From NCBI RefSeq assembly GCF_021183625.1, contig NZ_CP089214.1:5518001-5582000 (forward strand): a stretch of 64,000 nt of DNA, in the 5' to 3' direction. The notes under the pieces were generated by a model. The model did no database searches and was not told the origin of the DNA. It saw only the letters and a program-made list of their open reading frames with translations. Below are positions 7,237 to 15,309 of the stretch, in pieces (position 1 is the first letter of the stretch; each line of letters begins with the position of its first letter). This stretch comes from Nocardia asteroides. Lineage in GTDB: Bacteria > Actinomycetota > Actinomycetes > Mycobacteriales > Mycobacteriaceae. Made by a program: the position numbers and the translations under genes.

Positions 7237-7986
7237 TCAGGCGGAGCGGAGATGCCGCTCGACGACGGCGGTGTCGTAGCGGCTCCAGATCAGCTCGGTG
7301 AGCGCGGGGTGCGCGCCGAGCGCGGCGGCGTGCGCGAGATCCGCTGCCGCGGCGGCGATCCGATCGGTGAGCAACCCGGGAGCCAGGAAGTACGGGGCGA
7401 CGACGAGGTGCCGCGCGCCACGGGCGAGCAGCCGTGCCCGTGCCACCTCGACGCCGGGTTCGGTGGTGGCGAAGCAGATCTCGGTGCGCCAACCGGTGCG
7501 TGCGGCGAGCTCGTCCGCGACCTGTCCGGTACGGGCATTGGCCGCTGCCGACGAGGCGCCGACGGCGGCGACGATCACGCCGGGATCGCTCGCCGCCCGC
7601 AGCTCCCGGACACGGTCCGCGAGCGCATCGACCAGCCGGGTATCCGGCCCGAGCACCTCGGCCTGGTCGACCCGGAGCAGCGGGTGCCGCTGCCGCGCGG
7701 CGGCGAGCAGCCCCGGCAGGTCGACCCTGGCGTGGAAAGCACTGCCGAGCAGCAGCGGAACCACCACGGCGTGCCGATGCCCCGCCCCCGCGACGGCGTC
7801 GAGCACCCGCTCCACCGACGGCGCGTCGAGGTCGAGGAACGCGGTCCGAACCGGATGCCCCGGCCGCGCGGCGGCCACCGCGTCCATGACCGCGCCCACC
7901 GTCGCCGCCGAGCGCGGATCCCTGCTCCCGTGCCCGACCCCGATCAGCACCGGCGCCGACCGGTTCGAGCCGGGCCGAACCCGCAC
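7237..7986 (-). CDS. sirohydrochlorin chelatase (CbiX/SirB type)
   Basis: 249 residues. Inserts iron into sirohydrochlorin to give siroheme, the cofactor of sulfite reductase encoded at the head of this operon. The first module has GVGHGSRDPRS with the metal-binding His, and VVVPLLLGSAFHARVDLP with the second His region; the second half repeats the fold (VIVAAVGASSAAANAR, LVVAPYFLAPGLLTDRI). GTG at 7986 overlaps the region just after the cysN stop (7988-7990), so translation is coupled. A cobalt-chelating role is not excluded, but context argues for iron. Confidence 0.85.
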   Translation of the reverse strand: MRVRPGSNRSAPVLIGVGHGSRDPRSAATVGAVMDAVAAARPGHPVRTAFLDLDAPSVERVLDAVAGAGHRHAVVVPLLLGSAFHARVDLPGLLAAARQRHPLLRVDQAEVLGPDTRLVDALADRVRELRAASDPGVIVAAVGASSAAANARTGQVADELAARTGWRTEICFATTEPGVEVARARLLARGARHLVVAPYFLAPGLLTDRIAAAAADLAHAAALGAHPALTELIWSRYDTAVVERHLRSA

Positions 7987-7987
7987 C

Positions 7988-9310
7988 TCAGACCCCGGCG
8001 CCGACCTCGACCGCGGTGAGCACGTCGCCGACCAGCCCGGCCGCGAGCGTGTTCCCGTTGGCCGGGTCGATGAGCAGGAAGCTGCCGGTGTGCCGGTTCG
8101 CCCGGTAGTCGTCGGCCGGGATCGGCTCGGCGACCCGGATCGAGATCCGGCCGATGTCGTTGAGCGCCAGCGTCTCCGGTGACGGGTCGGCGGCCAGCCG
8201 CTGCTCGTCGAAGCGCTCGACCAGCGCGCCGACGATGGCCTGCGTGGTCTTGGTGCCGTGCTTGAGCAGCAGCCGGGCACCGGGCCGCAGCGGCTTGTCG
8301 CCGAGCCAGCAGACCGTCGCCTCGAAGTCGTCGATCGGCTCCGGCGCGTCCGCGACCGCGGCGATGATGTCGCCACGCGAGACGTCGACGTCGTCGCTGA
8401 GGATCAGCGTGACGCTGCGGCCGGTCTGCGCCACCGCCAGTTCGCCCGCGGGCGTGTCGATCCGCTCCACCGTGGTGCGCACCCCGGAGGGGAGCACGAC
8501 GATCTCGTCGCCCGGCGCCACCGAACCGGCGGCGATCTGCCCCGCGTAGCCGCGGTAGTCCGGGTACTCGGCGGTGCGCGGCCGGATCACGTACTGCACC
8601 GGGAAGCGCAGCCCGAGCGAGTGCGGGCCTGCGCTGTCCGCGTCCACCGGCACCGACTCCAGGTGCTCGATCAGCGAGGGGCCGTCGTAGTACGGGGTAT
8701 TCGCCGAGCGGGTGGCGATATTGTCGCCGCGCAGCGCGGAGACCGGGATCTCGAGCACGTCCGCCGACGCCCAGCCCAGCGCGCCGGTGAGTTCGTTGAA
8801 CTCGGCGGAGATCCGCTCGAACACCGCGGCGGCGTCGTCCACCAGGTCGATCTTGTTCACCGCGAGCACCAGCTTGGGCACGCCGAGCAGCGCGAGCACC
8901 GCCGCGTGCCGACGGGTCTGCTCGATGACGCCCTTGCGCGCGTCGACCAGCAGGATCACCAGCTGCGCGGTGGAGGCCCCGGAGACCGTGTTGCGGGTGT
9001 ACTGCACGTGCCCCGGCGTGTCGGCGAGCACGAACGAGCGCTTCGGCGTGGCGAAGTAGCGGTACGCCACGTCGATCGTGATGCCCTGCTCGCGCTCCGC
9101 GCGCAACCCGTCGACCAGCAGCGACAGATCCGGCGTCGCCAGCCCGCGATCCACCGAGGCGCGGGTGACGGCGTCGATCTGATCGGCCAGCACCGACTTG
9201 GTGTCGTAGAGCAGCCGCCCGACCAGCGTGGACTTGCCGTCGTCGACCGAGCCTGCGGTCGCCAGCCGGAGCAGCTGAGCCGGCGGCTCGCTCGGCACCG
9301 TGTCGGCCAT
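7988..9310 (-). CDS. cysN: sulfate adenylyltransferase subunit 1 (GTPase)
   Basis: 440 residues. CysN hydrolyses GTP to drive CysD in making adenosine 5'-phosphosulfate from sulfate and ATP. G motifs are all visible: GSVDDGKST (G1), ITIDVAYRYF (switch I), DTPGH (G3) and NKIDLVDD (G4), followed by EF-Tu-like domains 2 and 3. It lacks a C-terminal APS kinase (CysC) domain, which mycobacterial CysNC has, so flux goes to direct APS reduction. Its ATG overlaps the cysD stop by one base (ATGA). Fourth of five genes in the operon. Confidence 0.95.
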   Translation of the reverse strand: MADTVPSEPPAQLLRLATAGSVDDGKSTLVGRLLYDTKSVLADQIDAVTRASVDRGLATPDLSLLVDGLRAEREQGITIDVAYRYFATPKRSFVLADTPGHVQYTRNTVSGASTAQLVILLVDARKGVIEQTRRHAAVLALLGVPKLVLAVNKIDLVDDAAAVFERISAEFNELTGALGWASADVLEIPVSALRGDNIATRSANTPYYDGPSLIEHLESVPVDADSAGPHSLGLRFPVQYVIRPRTAEYPDYRGYAGQIAAGSVAPGDEIVVLPSGVRTTVERIDTPAGELAVAQTGRSVTLILSDDVDVSRGDIIAAVADAPEPIDDFEATVCWLGDKPLRPGARLLLKHGTKTTQAIVGALVERFDEQRLAADPSPETLALNDIGRISIRVAEPIPADDYRANRHTGSFLLIDPANGNTLAAGLVGDVLTAVEVGAGV

Positions 9311-10242
9311 CAGAAGTAACCCTCTCGCTTGCGGTCTTCCATCGCGGCCTCGGAGACCCGGTCGTCGCCGCGGGTGGCGCCGCGCTCGGTCAGCCGGGAG
9401 GCGGCGACCTCGGCCAGGATGGCCTCGTTGGTCGCGGCCGCGGAGAGCACCGCGCCGGTGGAGGAGCCGTCACCGACCGTGCGGTACCGCACCGACCTGG
9501 TCTCCAGCACCTCGCCGTCGCGCGGGCCGCCCCAGACACCGGGCGTCATCCACATGCCGTCGCGCTGGAACACCGGCCGCTCGTGCGTGTAGTAGATGCT
9601 CGCGAGATCGACATCCTCGCGCGCGATGTATCGCCAGATGTCGAGCTCGGTCCAGTTGCTCAGCGGGAACACCCGCACATGCTCACCGGGCGCGTGCCTG
9701 CCGTTGTACAGATTCCACAGCTCGGGGCGCTGCCGCTTCGGGTCCCACTGGCCGAAGGCGTTGCGCAGCGAGAAGATCCGCTCCTTGGCGCGCGAGCGCT
9801 CCTCGTCCCTTCGGCCGCCGCCGAAGACCGCGTCGAAGCGGTTCGCGGTGATGGCGTCGAGCAGCGGGACCGTCTGCAGCGGGTTGCGGATGCCGTCCGG
9901 GCGCTCGGCGAGCCTGCCGTCGGCGAGGTACTCCTCGACGCTCGCCACGTGCAGCCGCAGCCCGTGCCGCTCGACGATCCGATCCCGGAATTCCAGCACC
10001 TCGGGCAGGTTGTGCCCGGTGTCGACGTGCAGCAACGTGAACGGCAGCGGCGCGGGCCAGAAGGCCTTGAGCGCCAGGTGCAGCAGCACGGTCGAGTCCT
10101 TGCCGCCGGAGAAGAGGATCACCGGCCGCTCGAACTCGCCCGCGACCTCGCGGAAGATGTGGATCGCCTCCGACTCCAGCGCGTCGAGGGTGTCGAAATC
10201 GCTGAGCCCGAGGGAACGCTCGGTGCGAATGGTGTCGGTCAT
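9310..10242 (-). CDS. cysD: sulfate adenylyltransferase subunit 2
   Basis: 310 residues, standard length. The PP-loop pyrophosphatase motif is VILFSGGKDSTVLLHLALKA near residue 45; further hallmarks are HVDTGHNLPEVLEFRD, GGGRRDEERSRAKERIFS and FPLSNWTELDIW. It catalyses AMP transfer to sulfate together with CysN. ATG 10242 overlaps the cysH stop (ATGA), which fixes the start against longer in-frame extensions. Expected to be co-transcribed from the leader-peptide promoter at about 13.05 kb. Confidence 0.95.
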   Translation of the reverse strand: MTDTIRTERSLGLSDFDTLDALESEAIHIFREVAGEFERPVILFSGGKDSTVLLHLALKAFWPAPLPFTLLHVDTGHNLPEVLEFRDRIVERHGLRLHVASVEEYLADGRLAERPDGIRNPLQTVPLLDAITANRFDAVFGGGRRDEERSRAKERIFSLRNAFGQWDPKRQRPELWNLYNGRHAPGEHVRVFPLSNWTELDIWRYIAREDVDLASIYYTHERPVFQRDGMWMTPGVWGGPRDGEVLETRSVRYRTVGDGSSTGAVLSAAATNEAILAEVAASRLTERGATRGDDRVSEAAMEDRKREGYF

Positions 10243-10955
10243 GAGGCGTGCAACCCGCATTCGGTCTTGGCGGAGCCGGCCCAGCGGCCGCTTCGCGGAT
10301 CGGAACCCGGCTCCGGCTTCCGCGTGCACGGAGCGCAGCCGATGGACGGATATCCCTCCTCGACCAGGGGATTCACCAGAATTCCATGGGTCTCGATGTA
10401 GGCCTGCATCTCGTCGTCGGACCAGGCCGCGATCGGGTTGATCTTCACCAGCCCGAAGCCCTCGTCGTAGGAGACCAGCGGGGCGTTGGCCCGGGTCGGC
10501 GCCTCCACCCGGCGGATGCCGGTGGCCCAGGCGTTGTAGCCGCTCAGCGAGCGCTGCAGCGGCACCACCTTGCGCAGCCGGCAGCACTCGGCGGCGTCCC
10601 TGGCGAACAGGTCGCGCCCGAGCAGCGCGTCCTGCTCGGCGACGCTCTGCTCCGGGCGCACGTTCACCACGTTCACCCCGTACACGGCCTCGACCGCGTC
10701 CCTGGTGCCGATGGTCTCGGCGAAGTGGTAGCCGGTGTCGAGGAAGAGCACGTCCACCCCGGGCCGCACCTGCGCGGCCAGCTGCACCAGCACGCCGTCC
10801 TGCATGTTCGAGGCGACGATGTAGCCGGTGCCGAAGGTCTCGTCGGTCCAGCGCAGCAGATCGAGCGCCGAGGCGCCGTCGAGCTCGGCGGCGCCGCGCT
10901 CGGCGATCGCCCGCAGCTCCTTCTCGGTGAGTTTCCCGGTCAGTCCCGTTGTCAT
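10239..10955 (-). CDS. cysH: adenylylsulfate (APS) reductase
   Basis: 238 residues. Reduces APS to sulfite with thioredoxin electrons. The four iron-sulfur ligands are present: the pair in AECCRLRK and GCAPC about 80 residues later, marking the [4Fe-4S] APS-specific type instead of the PAPS type. The C-terminal ECGLHAS carries the catalytic Cys. Substrate-contact segment LFLDTGYHFAETIGTRD is clear. It sits 34 bp after the sulfite reductase gene. PAPS reductase is unlikely because of the cluster cysteines and the lack of CysC. Confidence 0.95.
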   Translation of the reverse strand: MTTGLTGKLTEKELRAIAERGAAELDGASALDLLRWTDETFGTGYIVASNMQDGVLVQLAAQVRPGVDVLFLDTGYHFAETIGTRDAVEAVYGVNVVNVRPEQSVAEQDALLGRDLFARDAAECCRLRKVVPLQRSLSGYNAWATGIRRVEAPTRANAPLVSYDEGFGLVKINPIAAWSDDEMQAYIETHGILVNPLVEEGYPSIGCAPCTRKPEPGSDPRSGRWAGSAKTECGLHAS

Positions 10956-10989
10956 CGCTGATCTCCCCTCAGCAGTGCCGCCCGCCCCG

Positions 10990-12813
10990 TCATCGGAGGT
11001 CGGCTTCGTCGGCGCGGACGGCCCACTGTGCGAACCGTTCGCCTTCGGTGCGGTTCTTCACGAAGCTGCGCACCACCCGGTCGACGTAGTCACCGAGCTC
11101 ACCGGTGGTCACCTTGTGCTGGCGCAGCTTGCGGCCGAACGCGCTGTCCAGCCCGAGGCTGCCGCCGAGGTGCACCTGGAAGCCCTCGACCTGGTTGCCC
11201 TCGCCGTCGTCCACCAGCTGGCCCTTGAAGCCGATGTCGGCGATCTGGGAGCGGGCGCACGAGTTCGGGCAGCCGTTGATGTTGATCGTGATCGGCACGT
11301 CGAGCCCGGCGTTCAGGTCGGCGAGCCGCTGCTCCAGCTCCGGTACCAGCGCCTGCGAGCGCTTGCGGGTCTCGGCGAAGGAGAGCTTGCAGAACTCGAT
11401 CCCGCTGCACGCCATCAGGTTCCGCCGCCAGTTCGACGGCCGCGCCTGCAGCCCGAGCGGCTCGAGCTCCGCGATCAGCGCCTCGACCTGGTCGTCCGGC
11501 ACATCGAGCACGATGAGCTTCTGGTACGGCGTGAACCGGATCCGGTCCGAGCCGGCCTTCTCGGCGGCCGCGGCGACCTTGGTCAGGATGGTGCCGGAGA
11601 CCCGGCCCGCGATGGGGGAGAAGCCGACGGCATTGTGGCCGTTGCGCAGCTTCTGCACGCCGACGTGGTCGATCGGCCTGGTCGGCTGCACCGGGGCCGG
11701 GCCGTCGATGAGCTTGCGCTTCAGGTACTCGTCCTCGAGCACCTGGCGGAACTTCTCGATGCCCCAGTCCTTGATCAGGAACTTCAGCCTGGCCTTGGTG
11801 CGCAGCCGCCGGTAGCCGTAGTCCCGGAAGATCGAGACCACGCCCTCCCAGACGTCGGGCACCTCGGCCAGCGGCACCCACACGCCGACCCGCTGCGCCA
11901 GCATCGGGTTGGTGGAGAGCCCGCCGCCGACCCAGAGGTCGAGGCCGGGGCCGTGCTCGGGGTGGTTCACCCCGATGAAGGCGACGTCGTTGATCTCGTG
12001 CACCACGTCCTGCTGGCCGGAGATCGCGGTCTTGAACTTGCGCGGCAGGTTGGAGTATTCCTTCTTGCCGATGTAGCGGCGCACGATCTCGTCGATCGCG
12101 GGCGTCGGGTCGATGACCTCGTCCAGCGACTCACCGGCCAGCGGCGAGCCGAGCACGACGCGCGGGCAGTCGCCGCAGGCCTCGGTGGTCTTCAGCCCGA
12201 CGCCCTCGATCCGCTTCCAGATCTCCGGGACGTTCTCCACCTCGATCCAGTGGTACTGAACGTTCTCCCGGTCCGAGAGGTCGGCGGTGTCCCGGCCGAA
12301 CTCGGTGGAGATCTCGCCGAGGGTGCGCAGCTGCGCGACGTTCAGCGCGCCGCCGTCGCAGCGGATGCGCATCATGAAGTACTTGGCTTCGAGGATGTCG
12401 ATGTTCTCGTCGCCGGTCCAGGTGCCGTCGTAGCCCTGCTCGCGCTGGGTGTAGAGGCCCCACCAGCGGAACCGGCCGCGCAGGTCGCCCTTGTCGATGC
12501 CGTCGAAGCCGGTCTTGCTGTAGATGTTCTCGATCCGCGCCCGCACATTCAGCGGGTTGTCGTCCTTCTTGGCCTGCTCGTTCGGGTTGAGCGGCTCGCG
12601 GTAGCCGAGCGCCCACTGGCCCTCGGCCCTGCGGCGGGCCGGCTTGCCGGTGCGGGCGCGCGGCGCGGCGTCGGCGGCGGCCGCCGGGCGGGGGCGGTCC
12701 GGGCGGACCCGGCGCTCGGAGGCCGGGCGCTCCGGCCGCTGCCGGGCGGGCGCCGTCGCCTCGGTCGCGGCGGCGGAGTTCTCGCCGGGGCCGGCGTCGG
12801 TGCTCGACGTCAT
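10990..12813 (-). CDS. sir: ferredoxin-dependent sulfite reductase
   Basis: 607 residues. Six-electron reduction of sulfite to sulfide using siroheme and a [4Fe-4S] cluster. Cluster ligands are CSGIEFCKLSF and NGCPNSCAR, with the expected spacing and flanking ADIGFKGQ. The N-terminal half has REPLNPNEQAKKDDNPLNVR and RFRWWGLYTQREQGYDG, characteristic of the actinobacterial SirA/NirA type. The first 65 residues are Ala/Pro/Arg-rich and probably disordered. ATG 12813 follows AGGAGCG; an upstream start is less likely. A nitrite reductase is the alternative, but the cys genes downstream settle it. Confidence 0.93.
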   Translation of the reverse strand: MTSSTDAGPGENSAAATEATAPARQRPERPASERRVRPDRPRPAAAADAAPRARTGKPARRRAEGQWALGYREPLNPNEQAKKDDNPLNVRARIENIYSKTGFDGIDKGDLRGRFRWWGLYTQREQGYDGTWTGDENIDILEAKYFMMRIRCDGGALNVAQLRTLGEISTEFGRDTADLSDRENVQYHWIEVENVPEIWKRIEGVGLKTTEACGDCPRVVLGSPLAGESLDEVIDPTPAIDEIVRRYIGKKEYSNLPRKFKTAISGQQDVVHEINDVAFIGVNHPEHGPGLDLWVGGGLSTNPMLAQRVGVWVPLAEVPDVWEGVVSIFRDYGYRRLRTKARLKFLIKDWGIEKFRQVLEDEYLKRKLIDGPAPVQPTRPIDHVGVQKLRNGHNAVGFSPIAGRVSGTILTKVAAAAEKAGSDRIRFTPYQKLIVLDVPDDQVEALIAELEPLGLQARPSNWRRNLMACSGIEFCKLSFAETRKRSQALVPELEQRLADLNAGLDVPITININGCPNSCARSQIADIGFKGQLVDDGEGNQVEGFQVHLGGSLGLDSAFGRKLRQHKVTTGELGDYVDRVVRSFVKNRTEGERFAQWAVRADEADLR

Positions 12814-12954
12814 GAATCGCTCCTGCTGGAATCTGATTGGTGAGCGCGCGAGAACTGTCACTCGCGCAGGGCGGCGCTCCGCGTCGATCGGACGGAAACC
12901 GAAAGAATGAATTCGACGTTCACCGGGGCTGTCGGGAGGCGCGCCGCAGGGGGG
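12814..12954 (-). promoter_or_regulatory. 5' leader between the Cys-rich peptide and sir (putative attenuator)
   Basis: 141 nt of leader RNA. It contains a perfect hairpin GCGCGAG-(8 nt)-CTCGCGC at 12846-12867, about 30 nt before the sir start, and GC-rich segments just after the leader-peptide stop that could pair with it. The ribosome site AGGAG lies next to the sir ATG. Alternative pairing, depending on ribosome stalling at the Cys codons, is inferred and not folded computationally. Confidence 0.45.
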
Positions 12955-13047
12955 CTAGGGTTGACACTCCAGCAGACAGCACGCACTGCAGACGCGCTTG
13001 AAGTCGACGTGGCGCCGGGCCACCAATCGAACTCCAGATCCGCACAT
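12955..13047 (-). CDS. cysteine-rich leader peptide of the sulfate assimilation operon
   Basis: A 30-residue reading frame upstream of sir, beginning MCGSGVRLVARRHVDFKRV and continuing with three further cysteines in a Cys-Ser-Ala-Cys-Cys block and one near the end. Cys are at positions 2, 20, 23, 24 and 28. The core VRLVARRHVDFKRV resembles the small 'putative leader peptide' family (RRHVDL.R..SA.C) found upstream of actinobacterial cys genes. The ATG is 7 nt from a -10 box, so the mRNA is probably leaderless. In mycobacteria, poly-Cys leaderless ORFs upstream of this operon act as cysteine-responsive attenuators: when Cys-tRNA is scarce the ribosome stalls and downstream genes are expressed. 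The same role is inferred here. Confidence 0.8.
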   Translation of the reverse strand: MCGSGVRLVARRHVDFKRVCSACCLLECQP

Positions 13048-13054
13048 GCGTCCT

Positions 13055-13060
13055 ATTGTG
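13055..13060 (-). promoter_or_regulatory. -10 box (CACAAT) of the leader peptide/sulfate operon
   Basis: Reading on the minus strand, CACAAT is followed by 7 nt and the ATG of the Cys-rich peptide at 13047. No good -35 is visible. Confidence 0.6.
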
Positions 13061-13195
13061 CCACGTCAGAGCGGTCGTTCCGACGGGCGGGGGATATTTC
13101 CCGGAAAAAGGCGGAGAATCCCCAGGATCGACCCGCGCAACTGTGACGCCAGTCATAGCCCGACACGCGGGTCGAGCCCGCTCCGGCGCGCTTGC

Positions 13196-13201
13196 CAGAC
13201 T
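13196..13201 (+). promoter_or_regulatory. -10 box (CAGACT) of a leaderless promoter
   Basis: CAGACT, 6 nt, then GTG 13208 of hemW. Supports this start over the longer in-frame extension from 12998. Confidence 0.5.
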
Positions 13202-13207
13202 GGAGTG

Positions 13208-14404
13208 GTGAGCACTCCGGTCCGCAGCCCCGATGTAGGCCCCCTCCTCGGCGACTTCGGGGGCGGGCCGTTCGGCATCTACGTACATGTTCCGTTCTGC
13301 GCGACCCGCTGCGGATACTGCGACTTCAACACCTATACCGCGGGCGAGCTCGGCACCGCCGCCTCGCCCGCCTCGTGGCTGGCGGCCCTGCGCGGCGAGC
13401 TCGCCGCCGCGGCGACGGCCTTCGACGCCCTGCCGTCGGCGACCCCCGAGGTGGCGACGGTCTTCGTCGGCGGCGGCACCCCGTCGCTGCTCGGCGGCGA
13501 CGGCCTGGCCGAGGTGCTGGCCGCCGTCCGGCAGAACTTCACCCTGGCCCCCGGCGCCGAGGTGACCACCGAGTCGAACCCGGAGTCCACCGGCCCCGTC
13601 TTCTTCGAGCGGCTGCGCGCCGCCGGCTTCACCCGGATCTCGCTCGGCATGCAGTCGGCGGCAGCGCACGTGCTCGCCGTGCTGGACCGCACGCACACCC
13701 CCGGCCGCGCCGTCGCCGCCGCGCTCGAGGCGCGCGCCGCCGGCTTCGACCACGTCAACCTGGACCTGATCTACGGCACGCCGGGCGAGACCGACGCCGA
13801 CCTGGACGCCAGCCTGGACGCGGTGCTCGCCGCCGAGGTCGACCACGTCTCCGCGTACTCGCTGATCGTCGAGGACGGCACCGCCCTCGCCCGCCGGGTG
13901 CGCCGCGGCGAACTGCCCGCCCCCGACGAGGACGTGCTCGCCGCCCGCTACGAGCGCATCGACGCCAGGCTGCGCGGCGCCGGGCTGGAGTGGTACGAGG
14001 TCTCCAACTGGGCCCGCGGCGACGCCGCCCGCTGCAGGCACAACCTCGGCTACTGGGACGGCGGCGACTGGCTCGGCGCCGGGCCGGGCGCGCACAGCCA
14101 CCTCGGCGGGGTGCGCTGGTGGAACGTCAAGCACCCCGCGCGCTACGCCGACCGGGTCGCCGCGGGTGGGCTGCCCGCCGCCGGGTGGGAGGCGCTGAGC
14201 GCCTCGGAGCGGCACACCGAGCGGGTGATGCTGGCCGTGCGGCTCCGGACCGGTTTACCGCTCGCCGATCTCGACGCGCACGGGCGGGCCGCGTTGCCCG
14301 GGGTGGTGGCGGGTGGGCTGGCCGAGGTGCGCGGGGAGCGGTTGGTGCTCACCGACCGCGGGCGGCTGCTCGCGGACGGGGTCGTGCGCGACCTGCTGGT
14401 CTGA
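13208..14404 (+). CDS. hemW: radical SAM heme chaperone HemW (HemN-like)
   Basis: 398 residues. HemW carries heme to haem enzymes; it is often misannotated as oxygen-independent coproporphyrinogen III oxidase. The radical SAM cluster motif is CATRCGYC (CxxxCxxC) near residue 32, preceded by FGIYVHVPF and followed by FVGGGTPSLL, the SAM-binding GGGTP loop. The HNLGYWDGGDWLGAGPGAHS segment is the HemN C-terminal signature. HemW lacks the extra N-terminal Cys of true HemN (CxxxCxxCxC); here the motif continues CGYCDFN, so there is no fourth Cys. Divergent from the sulfate operon. Confidence 0.88.
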   Translation: MSTPVRSPDVGPLLGDFGGGPFGIYVHVPFCATRCGYCDFNTYTAGELGTAASPASWLAALRGELAAAATAFDALPSATPEVATVFVGGGTPSLLGGDGLAEVLAAVRQNFTLAPGAEVTTESNPESTGPVFFERLRAAGFTRISLGMQSAAAHVLAVLDRTHTPGRAVAAALEARAAGFDHVNLDLIYGTPGETDADLDASLDAVLAAEVDHVSAYSLIVEDGTALARRVRRGELPAPDEDVLAARYERIDARLRGAGLEWYEVSNWARGDAARCRHNLGYWDGGDWLGAGPGAHSHLGGVRWWNVKHPARYADRVAAGGLPAAGWEALSASERHTERVMLAVRLRTGLPLADLDAHGRAALPGVVAGGLAEVRGERLVLTDRGRLLADGVVRDLLV

Positions 14405-14531
14405 CCTCGTTCCGGTTCGCCGATTTCCGACCACTTCGGCTCCTGCCGTGGCGGCTGTGCCGAGCGGAAAGAGGGCCGCGGCGGCGCACCTGCCCGCGAT
14501 CAGCCATGACTCGGACTTGTCGACGGTGCGG

Positions 14532-15296
14532 TCAGTGCTCTTCGCGGAGCCGCTGGTCGGCCCGGTCGATCCACGCGGTGAAGCCGGCGATCAGGTCGGC
14601 GGTGGTGGTGGCCCGCACGCTCACGTGTGCTCCGCGCCGCTCGGTGTAGCGCCCGTCGCCGGTGATGTCGTACCACTGCAGGGCGGCCAGCGGCGGGTCG
14701 AGCCGGTTGATCGGGCCGACCAGCAGCACCGCGCTGCCACCCCCGTCGGCGGGCCGTCCGACCAGCCGCCGGTAGCGGTCACGCGGCGTGTTGCGCCCGT
14801 TGTCCTCCAGGTAGCTGTCCGTGGTCTGGCGCAGGTCGTCGGGGTGAAAGGTCTCGGGACCCGCACTGCCCGCCGGGCATCCCGGAATCGCCGCCACCAA
14901 CCTCGCGGGCAGATCCTCGGCCCGGCTCATCCGCAGCCGAATCGGCCCGTGCTCGGAATCGGTCCCGTACTGCACCGCGGTCACCGACCGAAAAGCCGTG
15001 CGCGCCCCGATGATCCGATACTGCCGAACGTCATCCGGCCCGGTGCTCTGCCGATGCCTGCTGCTGCCACCCAGGATCTCGATCCGGAGCACCGCGTCCG
15101 CCAGCGTGCCGAGCGCCGCATCGATCTCGTCCCGCTCGTCCGCCCCGTACCGGGCGAACACCGCCGACCGGTGCGCGGCGAACTCGTCGCGCAACCGGAA
15201 CCGGCTGGTGTACCGCAGCGGACTCGGGAACCGGTCGCGGGCGTCGTCGTACCAGAGGGCCGCGAAATCATCCGTGGCCCAGCTCCACTCGGTCAT
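14532..15296 (-). CDS. EspG-like type VII secretion chaperone
   Basis: 254 residues. The N-terminus WSWATDDFAALWYDDARD ... PSPLRYTSRFRLRDE matches the pattern of ESX-secretion-associated EspG proteins in Nocardia and mycobacteria, which are cytosolic chaperones for PE/PPE pairs. The rest is alternating beta strands with Arg-rich loops (GPIRLRMSRAEDLPARLV). It lies 13 bp downstream of a PPE-like gene, the expected partner. The assignment rests on pattern and neighbourhood, not on a catalytic motif; no ESX membrane component is in the window. Confidence 0.6.
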   Translation of the reverse strand: MTEWSWATDDFAALWYDDARDRFPSPLRYTSRFRLRDEFAAHRSAVFARYGADERDEIDAALGTLADAVLRIEILGGSSRHRQSTGPDDVRQYRIIGARTAFRSVTAVQYGTDSEHGPIRLRMSRAEDLPARLVAAIPGCPAGSAGPETFHPDDLRQTTDSYLEDNGRNTPRDRYRRLVGRPADGGGSAVLLVGPINRLDPPLAALQWYDITGDGRYTERRGAHVSVRATTTADLIAGFTAWIDRADQRLREEH

Positions 15297-15309
15297 GTGT
15301 CCGAGCGGT

